Part shown: positions 23,201 to 34,455 of the stretch, in pieces
Layout of the letters: the number at the start of each line of letters is the position of its first letter
Numbering within the stretch: position 1 is the first letter of the stretch
Origin: Argyresthia goedartella
Lineage: Eukaryota > Arthropoda > Insecta > Lepidoptera > Argyresthiidae
NCBI GenBank assembly: GCA_949825045.1
Contig: OX463829.1
Coordinates: forward strand, 6,386,001-6,450,000
Length of the DNA: 64,000 bases
Direction of reading: 5' to 3'
Program-made: the position numbers and the translations under genes
The notes under the pieces: model-generated
Databases searched by the model: none
Told to the model about the DNA's origin: nothing
The model's input: only the letters and a program-made list of their open reading frames with translations

Positions 23201-24614
23201 AGTAATGGAATTTATAATTTCAAGTAGATATTCAATTAATAATCTAGAAACAGTCTTTTTATAGTGGTATGGTGTAAGAAATATTTTAAACCTATCCATT
23301 GTATGAAATTAAATATAAATTACTAACATGAGACATCATAACTGGTATTTTCATCGTCGGCACTGCCCATGGCCACATTCGCCTGTATTTCTTTAATTTT
23401 TGAAAACATTTCTCCTCGAAATGAATTGAGCATATTTTACATTGTTTTTTTGAAAACCAGCGAGGCCCTCTCATTACCGCTTCGATCCATTTTTCTTTTA
23501 TTTTTGGTTCACTAGGAAAACTGAAACATTGATTAGCGTAATAAAATACATAACTTTATCATTGAAGCAAATCGGAACAGTAAATATAAAAATCAAAATG
23601 GCGTCCAATATTCAAAATCTAACATCTATATCATAATTGTATTCTAACCGGGTCCCCAGATATCGATTTTGAAGTAAATCGGACCAGTAACTACGAAGTT
23701 CGTAATGTCGGCAACTTTTTCAAAATATGACAGAATCATGATTGGACCTCAACCGGATCCCCAGATATAGATTTTGAGTCAAATCGGACTAATAACTATA
23801 CAACCCCCTTATCCCGACTTTTTTGCGTCGAAATTACCCGTGTATTCTCCGTTCACAGTTGTTCTGCCTCCAGAGACCCCTTTGCCTCTCTTCTTTTTTT
23901 CAACAGAATCCTTACAGCTAGAAAGAGAGGCAAAGAGGTTTATGAAGGTAGAATAACTGTGAACGGAGTTCATTCTGATTCGGACTTAGCCGAGAAATTC
24001 TCTTCGGACCTGACTGAAAGCATCGGAATTTCCGATCAATACTTATAACACCCCATTATCCTTCGTCGGGCGAGGTTTTAAACAAACTTAAAATCTAAAC
24101 TGCCTGTTTGGCAATCATTGGAATAACTAACAATAAACTTACGTATTATGAGTAATAAAATAACTATATTATTACATTAACAATATTAGTAATTGCGGAA
24201 TGATAAAATCTATCGATTCAAAAACATAATTCTCCTATCAGTATCCCCATCACTATATGTCGTCTCTGTTTGCGTGTGACAGTTCGCCTCCGTATCACGA
24301 TGCATCTTTGCTTTCGTACTTAGATAAGTGTGAAATATTCATTGCGTGTTAGCTTGGCAATACGAAGTGAAATTAAGATACAAAACAAGCAATGTAGCAA
24401 CAAACTTAGCTAGAACAACATGACATTGTCACTTTAATGTCAATTCGTGACGAATTTTCCGCGAATGATTTATTTTCGTAATAATGTTTATTTCTTGTGT
24501 TTTAAGAAGAAATAATAGTTAGAATGAGACTTACAAGTGATATGTGACACCGGCGTTCTTGGAGTTCACAATCTCGCTTCTATTTTTGCACGTGAGTATT
24601 GCACAGGTCGGCAT
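20210..24614 (-). CDS. P-element transposase (THAP9-like), six exons
   Basis: Predicted exons in transcript order: 24614-24535, 23520-23328, 23160-23095, 23014-22949, 22880-22830 and 22597-20210. All junctions have GT and AG, all phases agree, and the sum is 2,844 nt (947 residues). Exons 1-2 encode a complete THAP zinc finger that binds the element ends: C4, C9, C57, H60, plus P29, W38 and AVPTM at 79-83. Exons 3 and 4 are 66 nt each and encode similar 22-residue linkers. Exon 6 opens with a basic Leu-rich coiled coil for dimerisation. The catalytic core follows, with likely acidic residues D329 (VLDEMAIRRR), D420 (TFDGCPAN) and E659 (QDHLELLFGQ), and DPCHMLKLLRN near 459. The GTP-binding insertion expected in P transposases lies between D420 and E659. 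Length is close to the family's (P transposase about 750, THAP9 about 900). No internal stop or frameshift is seen, so it may be active. Confidence 0.88.
23560..23810. repeat. ~100-bp imperfect tandem repeats in intron 1 of the P-like transposase gene
   Basis: Units share AAATCGGACCAGTAACTA and CCCCAGATATCGATTTTGA with small differences. About two and a half copies are present. No coding content. Confidence 0.6.
23847..23968. repeat. Imperfect inverted repeat in intron 1 of the P-like transposase gene
   Basis: The arm 23847-23892 (CTCCGTTCACAGTTGTTCTG onward) is an imperfect reverse complement of 23922-23968 (ending ATAACTGTGAACGGAG). Loop about 29 nt. It may be an internal structure of the element or a small nested insertion. 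Confidence 0.65.
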
Positions 24615-24747
24615 TTTAGAAAAACAACGGAGATGAATTCATCACTGCGGTCGCCCGGTGACTACCGAGAATTTTTAATATCGAACCTGTCGGAGCTACA
24701 TTTGTTCGCACATGCCACGCCCCTCAACCTATCTCTCGATATCTGTG

Positions 24748-24755
24748 GTCAAGAG
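24748..24755. repeat. Target-site duplication of the P-like element, right
   Basis: GTCAAGAG, identical to 19650-19657. The eight-base length fits P-superfamily integration. Confidence 0.92.
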
Positions 24756-24901
24756 ATATATATTGTATGACCCCGTCAGAGCCAATGACGCAGACAGACT
24801 TAGGGCTCATTTACACGGGATCATTGTCATTCATTAACAATACGTCTCGTTAGGGATGGACTTTGACATTGCATAAGGATTCTTGTTTTTCATGATTCGA
24901 C

Positions 24902-25401
24902 AATAGTAGTTTATGTGACTGCTGCATAATGGAGGGCATTAAAATTCGAGAGTGGGTTTATGAAACTCGCCTTCGGCTCGTTTCATAATAGTATCACTCG
25001 AGAGTTTTAATGCCTAATTATGTACAGTTACATACACTAGTTTATCTACATACATATCATAAGCTCTCTTTGATGTGTTCAGCAACCGCATGTTTGACCG
25101 GCATTGTGGCTCTGCAATTGTTTAGCTTGTTCTTTAGTACCAACTTCACGCAGACGGGCGTCGGCGTTCGAAATTTGAATGTCAGTACCAATTTCACAGA
25201 CAAACTATGGACGGCACGCGGGTGGGCATCGGCGTTCGAAATTTGAATGTCATTATATGTAGAAAAACTACATATAATGACCATAATGTGTAGTTTTCCA
25301 GATACGAAACGAGTTTTTACCAAGTAGTTTAACATAATGCTGATCGTAACGTGCGGTTTTTGAACGCAGTAAAGAGGGTTTATGATACGTGTGTAGATAA
25401 A
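24902..25401 (-). repeat. MITE family A, copy 3
   Basis: Reverse orientation, from AATAGTAGTTTATGTGACTG to ACGTGTGTAGATAAAAT. It carries the same internal duplication as copy 2. It lies about 150 bp from the right end of the P-like element. Confidence 0.85.
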
Positions 25402-25955
25402 ATATCTTAATACATACTACGTATATTTGGTTTGATGAACGTGATTTTATTCGTAATTTAAGACGTCTCCGTCATTTTCCACGATTGTGATTCGTGCTAA
25501 TGGGCATACAAGACCATTACCACTGTAAAAAAAAACCTGAATCGTGGAAAAAAAAGTATTCTTCAAAAAATCGAATCGTTATCGTATGAAAGAGTTATTA
25601 TAGATATTATATAGAGATTATGTCAGGTTGTTTCTGATATTCAGATTTCCTCATTTTCCTCCCAATGTTTTCCTTCACAGTTCGCGTCATACTTTATAAG
25701 TTGTATGATGATATATAATTGAACGATAACGCACACTAAGCAACATGTTTTGCAAATAATGTCGTGCCTACCGATACCGGCTGCATCTAACCTATACAAT
25801 ACAGCTTGGTGCAATCGGCGCGCCAGTGTTGCCAACGTTGCCAGCAACACTTTTGGCGCTACATTTGACATTGTTCTGTTCTATTCGGGATGTTGTAGAG
25901 CAGGTGATAAAGTAAAGTTTATAAAAAATATATCGTCCCATTTAACTTTGGTTTT
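25402..25955. other. No gene recognised; lepidopteran repeat traces
   Basis: A short inverted repeat around TTTTCCACGATT (25478) and AATCGTGGAAAA (25540) is present. The stretch 25640-25870 resembles degraded dispersed repeats (TTTTCCTCCCAATGTTTTCC). No gene is visible. Confidence 0.4.
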
Positions 25956-25959
25956 ATTC

Positions 25960-26360
25960 GTTATAGAGTTTCGTCTACAGCGCCAAGTAAGAAAGTAAAG
26001 GAACCCGTAGAATCATTTAATTGTCCGTCTGTCTGTCTGTCTGTCTGGCTGTCAAGACCCCTTTTCTCGGGAATGAGTTCTGTTGAACTTTATATTCATC
26101 AATTACTGTCAGGTCTGTGGTTCCTTGGAGCTGTGAAAAAATGAAACTCCTATGTCAACGTAATAAAAAAATATGTTTATGGCGCGAAATTACTGAATTT
26201 GCTTAATTCATACTTGCAAGGGAATCAAAACCTTGAAACAAGGTCTTGTAGCACAAATAAAGAAAAGTATCCGAAAACAGTAAAGTTGTAGTTACTTCAC
26301 AAAATAAATATGTGAACCCTCGGTGCATGAGTCTGACTCGCACTTGGCTGGTTCAAAAAA
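25960..26360 (+). repeat. Dispersed repeat with GTCT run (variant of family B)
   Basis: It contains AAAGGAACCCGTAGAATCAT, then a GTCTGTCTGTCTGTCT run, then GTGAACCCTCGGTGCATGAG and GACTCGCACTTGGCTGG. The overall order resembles family B but the middle differs. Confidence 0.6.
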
Positions 26361-26397
26361 GAGAAAACTGATTTTTTAAATAGGAGTAACCAATATA

Positions 26398-26635
26398 TAA
26401 GGTGACATTTGATTAGATGACCATATTTATGATAGTACCCATCATTATCACCATTTTTCTCAAAGAAACATGGTTGCAAATGGAAAAAAAATATTTAATA
26501 TCAGCTGACTACAAGTTACTATAGGGGACCAAATTTTTTTTTCGCTTGCGACCATATGTGTCTTGGGAAAAATTGTTCATAATGATAGGTACTATCATTC
26601 CCTAAAATATGTTCGGCTAATTAAGTGTCACCTTG
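26398..26635. repeat. Palindromic MITE (GGTGACATTTGATTAG type)
   Basis: Left arm 26399-26480 and right arm 26540-26633 are imperfect reverse complements (AAGGTGACATTTGATTAGAT versus CTAATTAAGTGTCACCTT; GATAGTACCCATCATTAT versus ATAATGATAGGTACTATC). A single-arm relative lies at about 39180-39295. Confidence 0.75.
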
Positions 26636-27119
26636 TATACATCATTGAAAACAAGGACCGTAATGATTGATTAAATTAAGTTGATTTCGAATGAAAGTGT
26701 CATTCAGTCACGTTCTTATAATAACTCAATTTACGAATTCCAGAATATTTTTTGTGCCCCTCAATGGGATATTAGTCGGATATTTATTATTGTACTAACT
26801 GTCCGTGGCACAGCTTCGTATATGCGATTAAAAGGAACGGGCCGTTTAAATTTTAGAGGTAAAAACCAAAATTCGAATTAGATCTGCTACTGTCTTGAGC
26901 TCCCATAGAAAATCCTCATACTAAATGATTTTAGGCTTTTTAGGTTACCCTGTCCATTTTCAAAATTTTCTGGCCGCAAGAGCCTTCCCAAGACTTCAAC
27001 GAATGGTTTAAAAACAGTTGATCCAAATCGTTCCAGCCATTTGCGAGATTTGCGCTTACCAACAAATTTTGGGATTCATTTTTATTTATTTATAAATTTA
27101 GTTCCAAGATAACGTGTCG

Positions 27120-27252
27120 GTAACTAACCAAACATACGGCATTCACCGTCAACAACCTGGCAACACACAACAAGTTATTCAGCTTATTCCGCCACCGCCA
27201 GTGCTAGCAAGGCCTCCTGCACCGCTGGCAGCGCTGTTAATCCCCGAGCAAC
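27120..27252 (+). promoter_or_regulatory. Probable 5' untranslated leader/core promoter area of gene 2
   Basis: The segment before the candidate ATG is more GC-rich than its surroundings (for example GCCACCGCCAGTGCTAGC). No TATA box at a fixed distance or clear initiator can be assigned. Confidence 0.3.
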
Positions 27253-27281
27253 ATGTCGGCCACAGTCGAAAGTAGTTGGAA
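27253..27281 (+). CDS. Gene 2: candidate first coding exon
   Basis: An ATG at 27253 opens nine codons plus two bases (MSATVESSW) and ends at a strong donor, GTAAGT, at 27282. The two leftover bases (AA) plus the first base of the exon at 56036 (G) form a Lys codon, so the reading frame passes cleanly into the next exon. The ATG context CAACATGTC is reasonable, and a GC-richer, CCN-rich leader lies just upstream. A short cytosolic N-terminus is what a four-helix protein of this kind needs. The exon is short and lies 28.7 kb from the next, so a chance match is possible; RNA evidence would decide. Confidence 0.55.
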
Positions 27282-28555
27282 GTAAGTGTTGTGTTGTGAA
27301 AGTTTTGTCTGTTTATTTATATCTCAGTGTTTTTCTTGCGCTTGATGCGCGTTTCGGATAAGTTTCTACTTGAGTTCGGTTTGTAAATGATGAGGTATTT
27401 TGGTGCTAATGATGTAAGATAGAGATGTGTAATTTGCAAAATAGTTATTCCGCAGAAAAACGTGTAAGATCATATGAAAATATATAAGGTATGTGAAGTC
27501 AATTTCGGGTCGCGTTACCTCTGGTACGTAGGTACTCAGAATCATCAAATTACCTATATTCGTTAAGCCCATGGAGCCCAAAAGGTACTTAGTTCAGAAG
27601 GGGGAACTTATCTCTTAATAAGGCTTATCCCTTACAAAATATCTCTAACAATGAAAAGTCGATGGATGATTATTATAAGTTCTTGGCGCTAAACTTTATG
27701 ACGACGTTTTGTGCGAAATTACTTTTATCTATACAATTTTACAGTGAATATCCACAATGTATGACCGAATGCACATACTACCGCTCAGATAAAGATTCGC
27801 TTAAGTGTCATACTGCTGCTGCTGTCAATTCCCGAGAGAGGAACTGACAGTATTCGTGTTCTGAAAGAGATGATTGAGCACGCTTCAAAACAAAAGACAG
27901 TATTTTTAGTAACACGTCTGATAACAAGAGATAAGTATACGGTTGCACATGTATACAGGCTGACACAGAAAGTAGTCCTTAACTAGATGTTTTTAAATTG
28001 TGTTTAGTTTTTCGTCTGTTTATGTGATTTTCCTCAAGTGTCTGTTTACTATGGGTGACAGTCTAGTACTGAATGTTGAATTTCCTATTTTACGTATATT
28101 AAGTGATTGTCATCTGTTTGTTGTGTTGTCAAACAACTAATTAAATAAATAAGTCCTAATCTTGATGGGATTCAATACGGCCTGTGATACTTATAAGACA
28201 TTGCTACACGCCTTTGTTGCAATACAACTCATTTAATTAAACTCTATGCAATGAAACAAAATAAACTACCACAAAACAGTTTGAGACGAGTCGATTACCA
28301 AAACAAATCAACTAACTTCAGTTGTTTTCGCTAGAATAATAAATTAGCATGGTCAATTAAACAACGTGATTGACCTCTAGCCCTGGAGAGTAGTCAGTGT
28401 GACGAATATTCTTTTTTTAACTTGACGACGACTTTTATAGATGCCTATAATACCTACGTATAGCAAACGTATTTTACTCACAATAACTATACCATATCAT
28501 ATAGACATATTAATGAAACCTTACGGCTGAAATTTGGTTCACTTGTTTACTATTA
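27282..28555. other. Start of intron 1 of gene 2; no other gene recognised
   Basis: No coding or repeat structure that I can name. The open frames here are short and without features. Confidence 0.45.
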
Positions 28556-28558
28556 AGG

Positions 28559-28760
28559 CAGAACAGAAGGCAGAGAACCTTTGAACCGCTGAACCGATTT
28601 TAATAAAATATACCTAAGAACCATCGCAGAGAAATCTATTACCAATGAAACAAAACACATTAAAATCCGTCCACCCATTTGAGTGCTAGAGTGCCACAGA
28701 CAGACCCAGACAACGCTTCTTATAACACTCTCTTTTTCGTGGGGGTTCAAAAATAACTTT
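28559..28760 (+). repeat. Dispersed lepidopteran repeat (AACCGATTTTAATAAAATAT type)
   Basis: The words AACCGATTTTAATAAAATAT and AAGAACCATCGCAGA recur near 45760-45810 and 45895-45940. A relative with the same word order lies at 30965-31100. The family is non-coding. Confidence 0.6.
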
Positions 28761-28971
28761 GTCTCGCCTTCCTATGGTGGTGGCAAAGGCACTGCTGGGG
28801 CCACATTTGGCGTCATATTCATTAGTTAGTCCATTATGTGTGACAAGGGGATAACCTATCGCCGCAGACATAGACATAAGGAGTTTTCCTCACGATGTTT
28901 TCCATCACCATTAGATCCTTCATTTAATTTATCTAATTACTTTTAATGAGACCTCGCGAGTGATACATTCC

Positions 28972-29062
28972 TTTAATAACACATACAAACTTATGAATGC
29001 ACCTGGTTACGAACATGGAGTATGAAAGTAGCCGCACTACTAACTACATTTTGTGGTCTTAA
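28972..29062 (+). repeat. Family B middle block, partial
   Basis: TTATGAATGCACCTGGTTAC followed by GGAGTATGAAAGTAGCCGCA, as in the block at 2756-2872. Confidence 0.65.
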
Positions 29063-29427
29063 CCCCAACCTATTGATTTTTCATTCATTTGTTAAAATCC
29101 GTCAAGCTGTCTGGTCTGCAGCGGTTATTTGAAATCTAAAAACATTTTGAAAAATTCCAAAAAATGGACAAATAATATCTATTTAATTATCGAACCCGCT
29201 CACAAATATTCACGAGAATCAGTTGAGAAATATGCGGCCTGTAGAGGATAGCATCCGAACATAAAAAAGCATTTTGCCCAATTCTGAAACGGAGACGGTT
29301 CGTCGCTCGGTCAATAAATTACTAACGTCTAATTATTGTACCTATGTCATTCAAAAGGGGTCTGAACATTTCTTATGGAAGATGGCATTATTCCCCCTCC
29401 AACTTGAATTTAAACGATCATAAATAG

Positions 29428-30225
29428 GGTTTCGTACCCGAAGGGTGCCAAACGGGACCCTATTACTAAGCCTGTGCTATCCGTCCGCCCGTCCGTCCGT
29501 CTGTCACCAGGCTGTATCTCATGAACCGTGATAGTTAGACAAATGCTATTTTCACAGATAAGGTATTTCTGCTGCCGCTATAACAACAAATACTAAAAAC
29601 CGGTCAAGTGCGAGTCTAAATCGCGCACGAAGGGTTCCGTACCACCGTTCAATGGAAGATATGGTGTGGAGTGAATAGTTTGGATTTTACACAGCAAAAT
29701 ATTGTTTACAAAGTTATTGGTGCGGTTACCTTCACACTCCATGTACGTAACCAGGTGAATCCATAAGTTTGTATGTGGTATTGTTGTATGGGAGCCCCCT
29801 TAAATATTTATTTTATCCTGTTTTTTAGTATTTGTTGTTATAGCGGCAACAGAAATACATAATCTGTGAAAATTTCAACTCTCTAGCTAGCTAGGTTCTT
29901 GAGATGCAGCCTGGTGACAGACGGATGGACGGACGGACGGACGGACAGCGAAGTCTTAGTAATAGGGTTCCGTTCTTACCCGTTGGGTACGGAACCCTAA
30001 AAACAGTACATGTTAAAGGCGGCTCCCATACAACAATTCTTTCAATGCCACATACAAATTTATGAATTTTAAGTTACGTGCATGTAGTGTGAAAGTAGCA
30101 CCAACAACTTTGTAAGCAACATTTTGCTATGTATCCAAACTATTCTCTCCACACCATCCCTACCATTGTACGGTGGTACGTAACCCTTCGTGCGCGAGTT
30201 AGACTCGCTCTTAACCGTTTTTTTT
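29428..30225 (+). repeat. Family B repeat interrupted by a reverse family B copy
   Basis: The plus-strand copy runs 29428-29599 (GGGTTTCGTACCCGAAGGG to AACAACAAATACTAAAAA). It resumes after about 30003 (GGCTCCCATACAACAATTC to GACTCGCTCTTAACCG). Between them, about 29600-30000, lies a full copy in the opposite orientation, ending GGAACCCT. The word CTAAAAA flanks the inner copy on both sides (29593-29599 and 29997-30003). Confidence 0.8.
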
Positions 30226-31479
30226 TTAGACATTTGATAGCATTGCACAAATAAGCGAGCTAATAATGAGGTCCTCAGATGCCCTCAGTGTGCGAGGACC
30301 TTCACAAGGAAGCTACATAAGCCATACACGAGCCCATGAGATACGTCTACAGACGGCAACTTTATTGCGTGACCGAAATCAGTCGAACCACATCCTCATC
30401 ATCATCACAAATGAGCGTCACATATTGCTATTCTTTGTTACAAAATATCGTCTATCTCAGGAAATGCCCGGCTAATGACGCATGTATTTTTTTATGCGCC
30501 TATCTTCCTTACAATAGTCATTTAAATAACATTACCACAATACTATTACACCAGTTTGCTGTAATGTAAGTCATCTTTTCCTGTTTTCATTGACGTTTAC
30601 GACAGATGTTGTTAAGTTCGGCTTAAGTTTTGAAACTGCAAATAAAATGTGAATTTAGATCATTCTGTATTTGTAGAGTGTGAAGGTACAAGTTTTTGTA
30701 GGAGAGTTTAGCTTTGCTATCGTTGCGTCGTATAAAACCTCATCCATAACATCCATCATCAACTGATGATGATAGCACCTTTTCATCAGTCTTCACCTAT
30801 CACTTTCGTATTGTTTTGTTATCATTGGTTACTTGACAAGGGCTGTCAACATAGACACTTTTCATGAACTGTCAAAACGTTTTTAACCCCCGATGAAAAA
30901 GGTGATCATAAGTTCGGAACGTCTGTCTGTAGGTATGTCTGTGTAATTGTCTGTCGCATTCTAGCGCTGAAACGGGTGGACGGATTTTAATGCGGTTTTC
31001 TGTAAATGGTAGTAACTTCTCTGCAATGATTATAGGCTATGTTTTATTAAACTCGGATGTGTTGTTCGAAAGTTATCAGCTTAACAAGGAAACAAGTCAG
31101 CCACATTTTAGACTTGACATTTCATTTATTGTTTGTGTTTTTCATGTTTTAGATGTTTTATTTATAGTTATTCTACGTCAGTTGTATAATGGAATCATGG
31201 GGTTGTTAGTTGTGACGTCACGACACATTGTTGTCTAATGGTGGTATTTTTTACAGAATATGATGTTTAACAAATGTAAGTGCTGCATTGATTACTTGAA
31301 TATTTACAATTTAGATATCGACGAACTCTTTTGTTTATAAGGCTTCAATGTCTGACATCATTTTTATGTGTCTACATAGTCTATTAGCTAATTTTCGAAT
31401 ATAAAAATCATGTGCCCTAATTAGAAGTAAGTGTATACTACTGATAACAAGAAGATATTAAAAGTAACCCGACCGCATT

Positions 31480-31585
31480 TTCTTTTAATATCACGTACAG
31501 ACTTATGAATGCACCTAATTAATTACCTAAATGAACTATAAAAGTAGCCGCACTACTAAGTATATTTTCCGTCTTATATCCAACC
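31480..31585 (+). repeat. Family B middle block, diverged
   Basis: Contains ACTTATGAATGCACCTAATT and TAAAAGTAGCCGCACTACTAA, a diverged version of the block at 28972. Confidence 0.5.
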
Positions 31586-32089
31586 TATTCAATTTTCGCT
31601 TACATTTTATAGCCTATGTCACTCCCACAATTGAGACATATCCAACAACAAAATCCGTCAAGTCGTTTGGGCTGGCGCATGCTAACAACGGTCTTATATA
31701 TACAATCATTCTTACATGAATACGCTCGAAAAACATTAACCTCCTTCCTAAACATTAACAGCGTCACGCCTTTTCCCATACGGGGTGGCAGAGGCACAGT
31801 TGTGCCCTCTATTAACCAAGTTTGTCAACAATTTTGGTATTTGTTGTAATGGATCGTGTTTATTTTGTTATGTGATTTTGCACCGATGCTGAAGAATGGT
31901 GGTGTACTACGCATTGTTCTTCTTACTAGATAAACATTGATTGTACTGGAAAAAGAATTTAGAATCGTTAGATTAGATCATCATTTGCTCAGAGGGTACA
32001 TTATGTAGTGAGACAACAATTAGGTATTAGACTTCACACTATTTTCTTTTATGTAGCCTTGGTAGCCTATCCTACTTCTATCTCAGACC

Positions 32090-33350
32090 ACTCTTCCCCT
32101 TATGTCCTGTGCCGCCTGTGCCCAGTCCGGCAAAAACCGGTTCAGGTCGTCCGGCCATCGCCGTCTCGGCCTGCTTCTACGCCGGAGTCCGCAAGTGACT
32201 CCTAGGAGTATTCTCCTGTCGGTGGCAAGTCCGGCCCATTGTGGGGGTGCATGCGAGAGCGTGGTCTGCGGAGTGTGTTCTCGCGCGGAGCGCGGGAACC
32301 ACTTTGGTTGCGGGGTCGAGGACTTATGGTTGCCTCATGCCCGCGGCGTCAACTCGGGGGGTAACGTCCCCCCCGTACTTGGGTGGCCCATACTTGTCAG
32401 GGGCCTCGTGTGGCCTTCGTTGTGCTGTGCTTTCGCCGTCTATTGGCATACACTGGCGACAACGGTGCGGGAGCTTCTTCTTCTTCACTGTGCCGTGCTT
32501 TCGCCCTCTTCTGCGGGCTTACATTGGCGACAGTGGGATGAGCAGCAACTCTCTTGGGAGTGGTCTGCCTTCAGGCGGACGTGCGTGATGCGGAGCAATG
32601 TCGTGGAGATGTGCGTGGCGGCTGTTGTCGGCGCAATCGTACATGCGCCGTGCTAGCCGCGCGACGAATTTCTCCACGGTGGGCATCCGGGTATCCCTCA
32701 TGATGGTGGTGTTGCGCACGTACCGCCCGGCTCCCGTGATCACCCGCAGGGAGATGTTCTGGAACCGCTGCAGCCGTGCCTTCTGGGTCTTCGACAGCAG
32801 GGCGTACCATGCTGGAGCCGCGGCGGTGAGCCGCGAGCGCACATAGACCTTGTACACCCGCAGCTTGGCTCTCAGAGGCAGGCTGGACGACAGGTCAGGC
32901 CGGAGCATTGCCCGTGCGGCTTTGGCCCGGTTGATGCAGTGTTGCACCATTGGGACTATGCGCAGCGAGCAGTCGATGTTGCAACCGAGGTATTTCACCG
33001 TCGATTGCCACTCGATGTCCCGGCCCCTCAACTGTAGCGGGGTCGGACGGCGGGAGCGGGTAGTCAACAGGGCTGTTGTCTTCCCGACGTTCACCGCGGT
33101 CCGCCACTTGTCCAGCCAGGGCGGCAGCAGGTCCAGGAGTCGCTGCATCTTCCTGCAGGCGAGCTCAATTTTGCGCGACGACGCGAAGTAGGCGCTGTCG
33201 TCCGCGTAGAGGGCGAGCACAACGTCTTCCACCCCCTCCTCGAGATGGCCCTCGAGTGTGGGGATGTCGTTGGTGTAGAGCGCGTAGAGCACCGGCGAAA
33301 GGCAGCTGCCTTGCGGGACTCCTGCGCTGATGGCCTTCGTCTGGGAGTGT
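32090..33350 (-). mobile_element. 5'-truncated jockey-type LINE
   Basis: This GC-rich island stands out from its AT-rich surroundings. The minus strand carries the C-terminal reverse transcriptase frame (stop at 32519), followed by about 430 bp of GC-rich 3' sequence toward 32090. The homologous coding stops near 33350; sequence from 33350 to about 33620 is open but not recognisable as reverse transcriptase. No poly(A) tail or TSD was identified. Confidence 0.65.
32519..33350 (-). pseudogene. Jockey-clade reverse transcriptase, C-terminal part
   Basis: The frame stays open upstream to 33640 (373 codons). Residues from about 100 on are typical of jockey-clade LINEs: ISAGVPQGSCLSPVLYALYT (104-123), the active site LYADDSA (144-150), a thumb region with VKYLG, and a C-terminal stretch with LRVYKVYVRSRLTAAAPAW and FQNISLRVITGAGRYVRN. 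The fingers domain and the apurinic-type endonuclease are absent. The first 95 residues of the open frame look unrelated and Pro/Arg-rich, so the true junction lies near 33350. The enzyme would reverse transcribe LINE RNA at a nicked target. No stop interrupts the conserved part, so the copy is fairly young. Confidence 0.75.
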
Positions 33351-33737
33351 GCATTCTCGGGGGTGCATGCAGCACACGTGTCCAGTCCAGCCCAGCCCCC
33401 GTAGTACGTTGATCGCGGGGGGTGTCGCGATGCGGGAAAGTGAGGGACGGAGCTATTTCGAGCGTATAGCTGTCTCTTTCTTTCCCTCGTCGCTGCACCC
33501 CGCGGGGGTCCTGGGGGGTGATTCTCGCGACATCGACACCATATATGGAGTGGTTTTGTATGCGATATTGTGCGAGATAAGGCCTCCTTCAGCCTAGCGG
33601 GGTTTGCGCCAACGACGTCAGCAATAGTGAAATACAACAATCGATAGGGAATACTTTGAACTATTCATAAGACGACTGTTTTATATTCAAGTTGCAGTAA
33701 TATTAAACACAGACTGAAAACCTTGACTTGTGTTTTT

Positions 33738-33990
33738 TAGGGTTCCGTAGAGAAACAAGGAACCCTTATAGTTTCGTCAAGTCTGTCTGTCCGTCCGTCC
33801 GCATGTCACAGCAACTTTATGCAGAAACTATTAGGACTACACAGTTGAAACTTGGTATGTAGATGTATGCTGTAAACCGCTTTACGATTTTTATACAAAA
33901 TATCAAAAATTTAAACAATTTTCCCCATACATGGAACTGAAAGCAAAAAATATTTTTTTCATCAAACCTATACCTTTAAAAATGACGTTA
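33738..33990 (+). repeat. Dispersed repeat with TAGGGTTCCGTAG start (family C)
   Basis: Begins TAGGGTTCCGTAGAGAAACA, then GGAACCCTTATAGTTTCG, a short GTCC run and CAGTTGAAACTTGGTATG. Its start resembles family B but the body differs. Further right (34000-34085) are short palindromes around CTTTAACGATTTAC. Confidence 0.6.
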
Positions 33991-34224
33991 AGGTTATTAA
34001 AGCCATTTTTCCTTTAACGATTTACCAAAGTAAATTGTTAAAGAGAGAGAGACCCTTTAACGATTTACTTTGGTAAATCTCTCTTTACCCTTCCAAAATG
34101 AAAAAATGTGTGGAAAAAACCGAGCGAAAGTGGCAAATAAAAAACATACATAACAAAACTATTTTTTACTGAGGTATTTTTATTTATTTAGAGAGGTCAT
34201 AATGTGTCATATAAATAGTTCCGG

Positions 34225-34430
34225 GGCTATCCATTGTATTGAGACAACCTGGATCAGAAGTCCAAATTCAAGGTTTGCCGGTGGAGCGAAGTATTCAGTG
34301 GCCAAGTTTGTACACCGTGTTAGGATAGGCAGGACACATGTTGAGGAGTTTGCGCTTCAGTGACAATGGAAGGTCGCTCTTTATCAGCTCTTCGCAGACA
34401 AGGTAGCTCTTCCAGGCCTTCGATATTCGT
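34225..34430 (-). pseudogene. RTE-like LINE reverse transcriptase fragment
   Basis: The minus strand encodes AWKSYLVCEELIKSDLPLS followed by LKRKLLNMCPAYPNTVYKL, similar to the region after the palm in RTE-type LINEs (AWK..., LPLxLKRKLxxxC). A second, shorter piece of the same region lies at about 41490-41570. Confidence 0.5.
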
Positions 34431-34455
34431 CTATCGATTTCCTTATCCTGCCTTT

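Larger units (their letters stand above)
19658..24747 (-). mobile_element. Full-length P-superfamily DNA transposon
   Basis: The two ends are identical 20-bp inverted repeats, CACAGATATCGAGAGATAGG, at 19658-19677 and its complement at 24728-24747. Both are flanked by the 8-mer GTCAAGAG (19650-19657 and 24748-24755), an exact target-site duplication of the length P elements make. The 5,090-bp interior carries one gene on the minus strand, a THAP-type P transposase with uninterrupted spliced frame. The right end (gene 5' side) has about 130 bp before the start codon; the left end has about 550 bp after the stop codon. Ends, duplication and coding content all agree, so the boundaries are firm. 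Confidence 0.95.
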
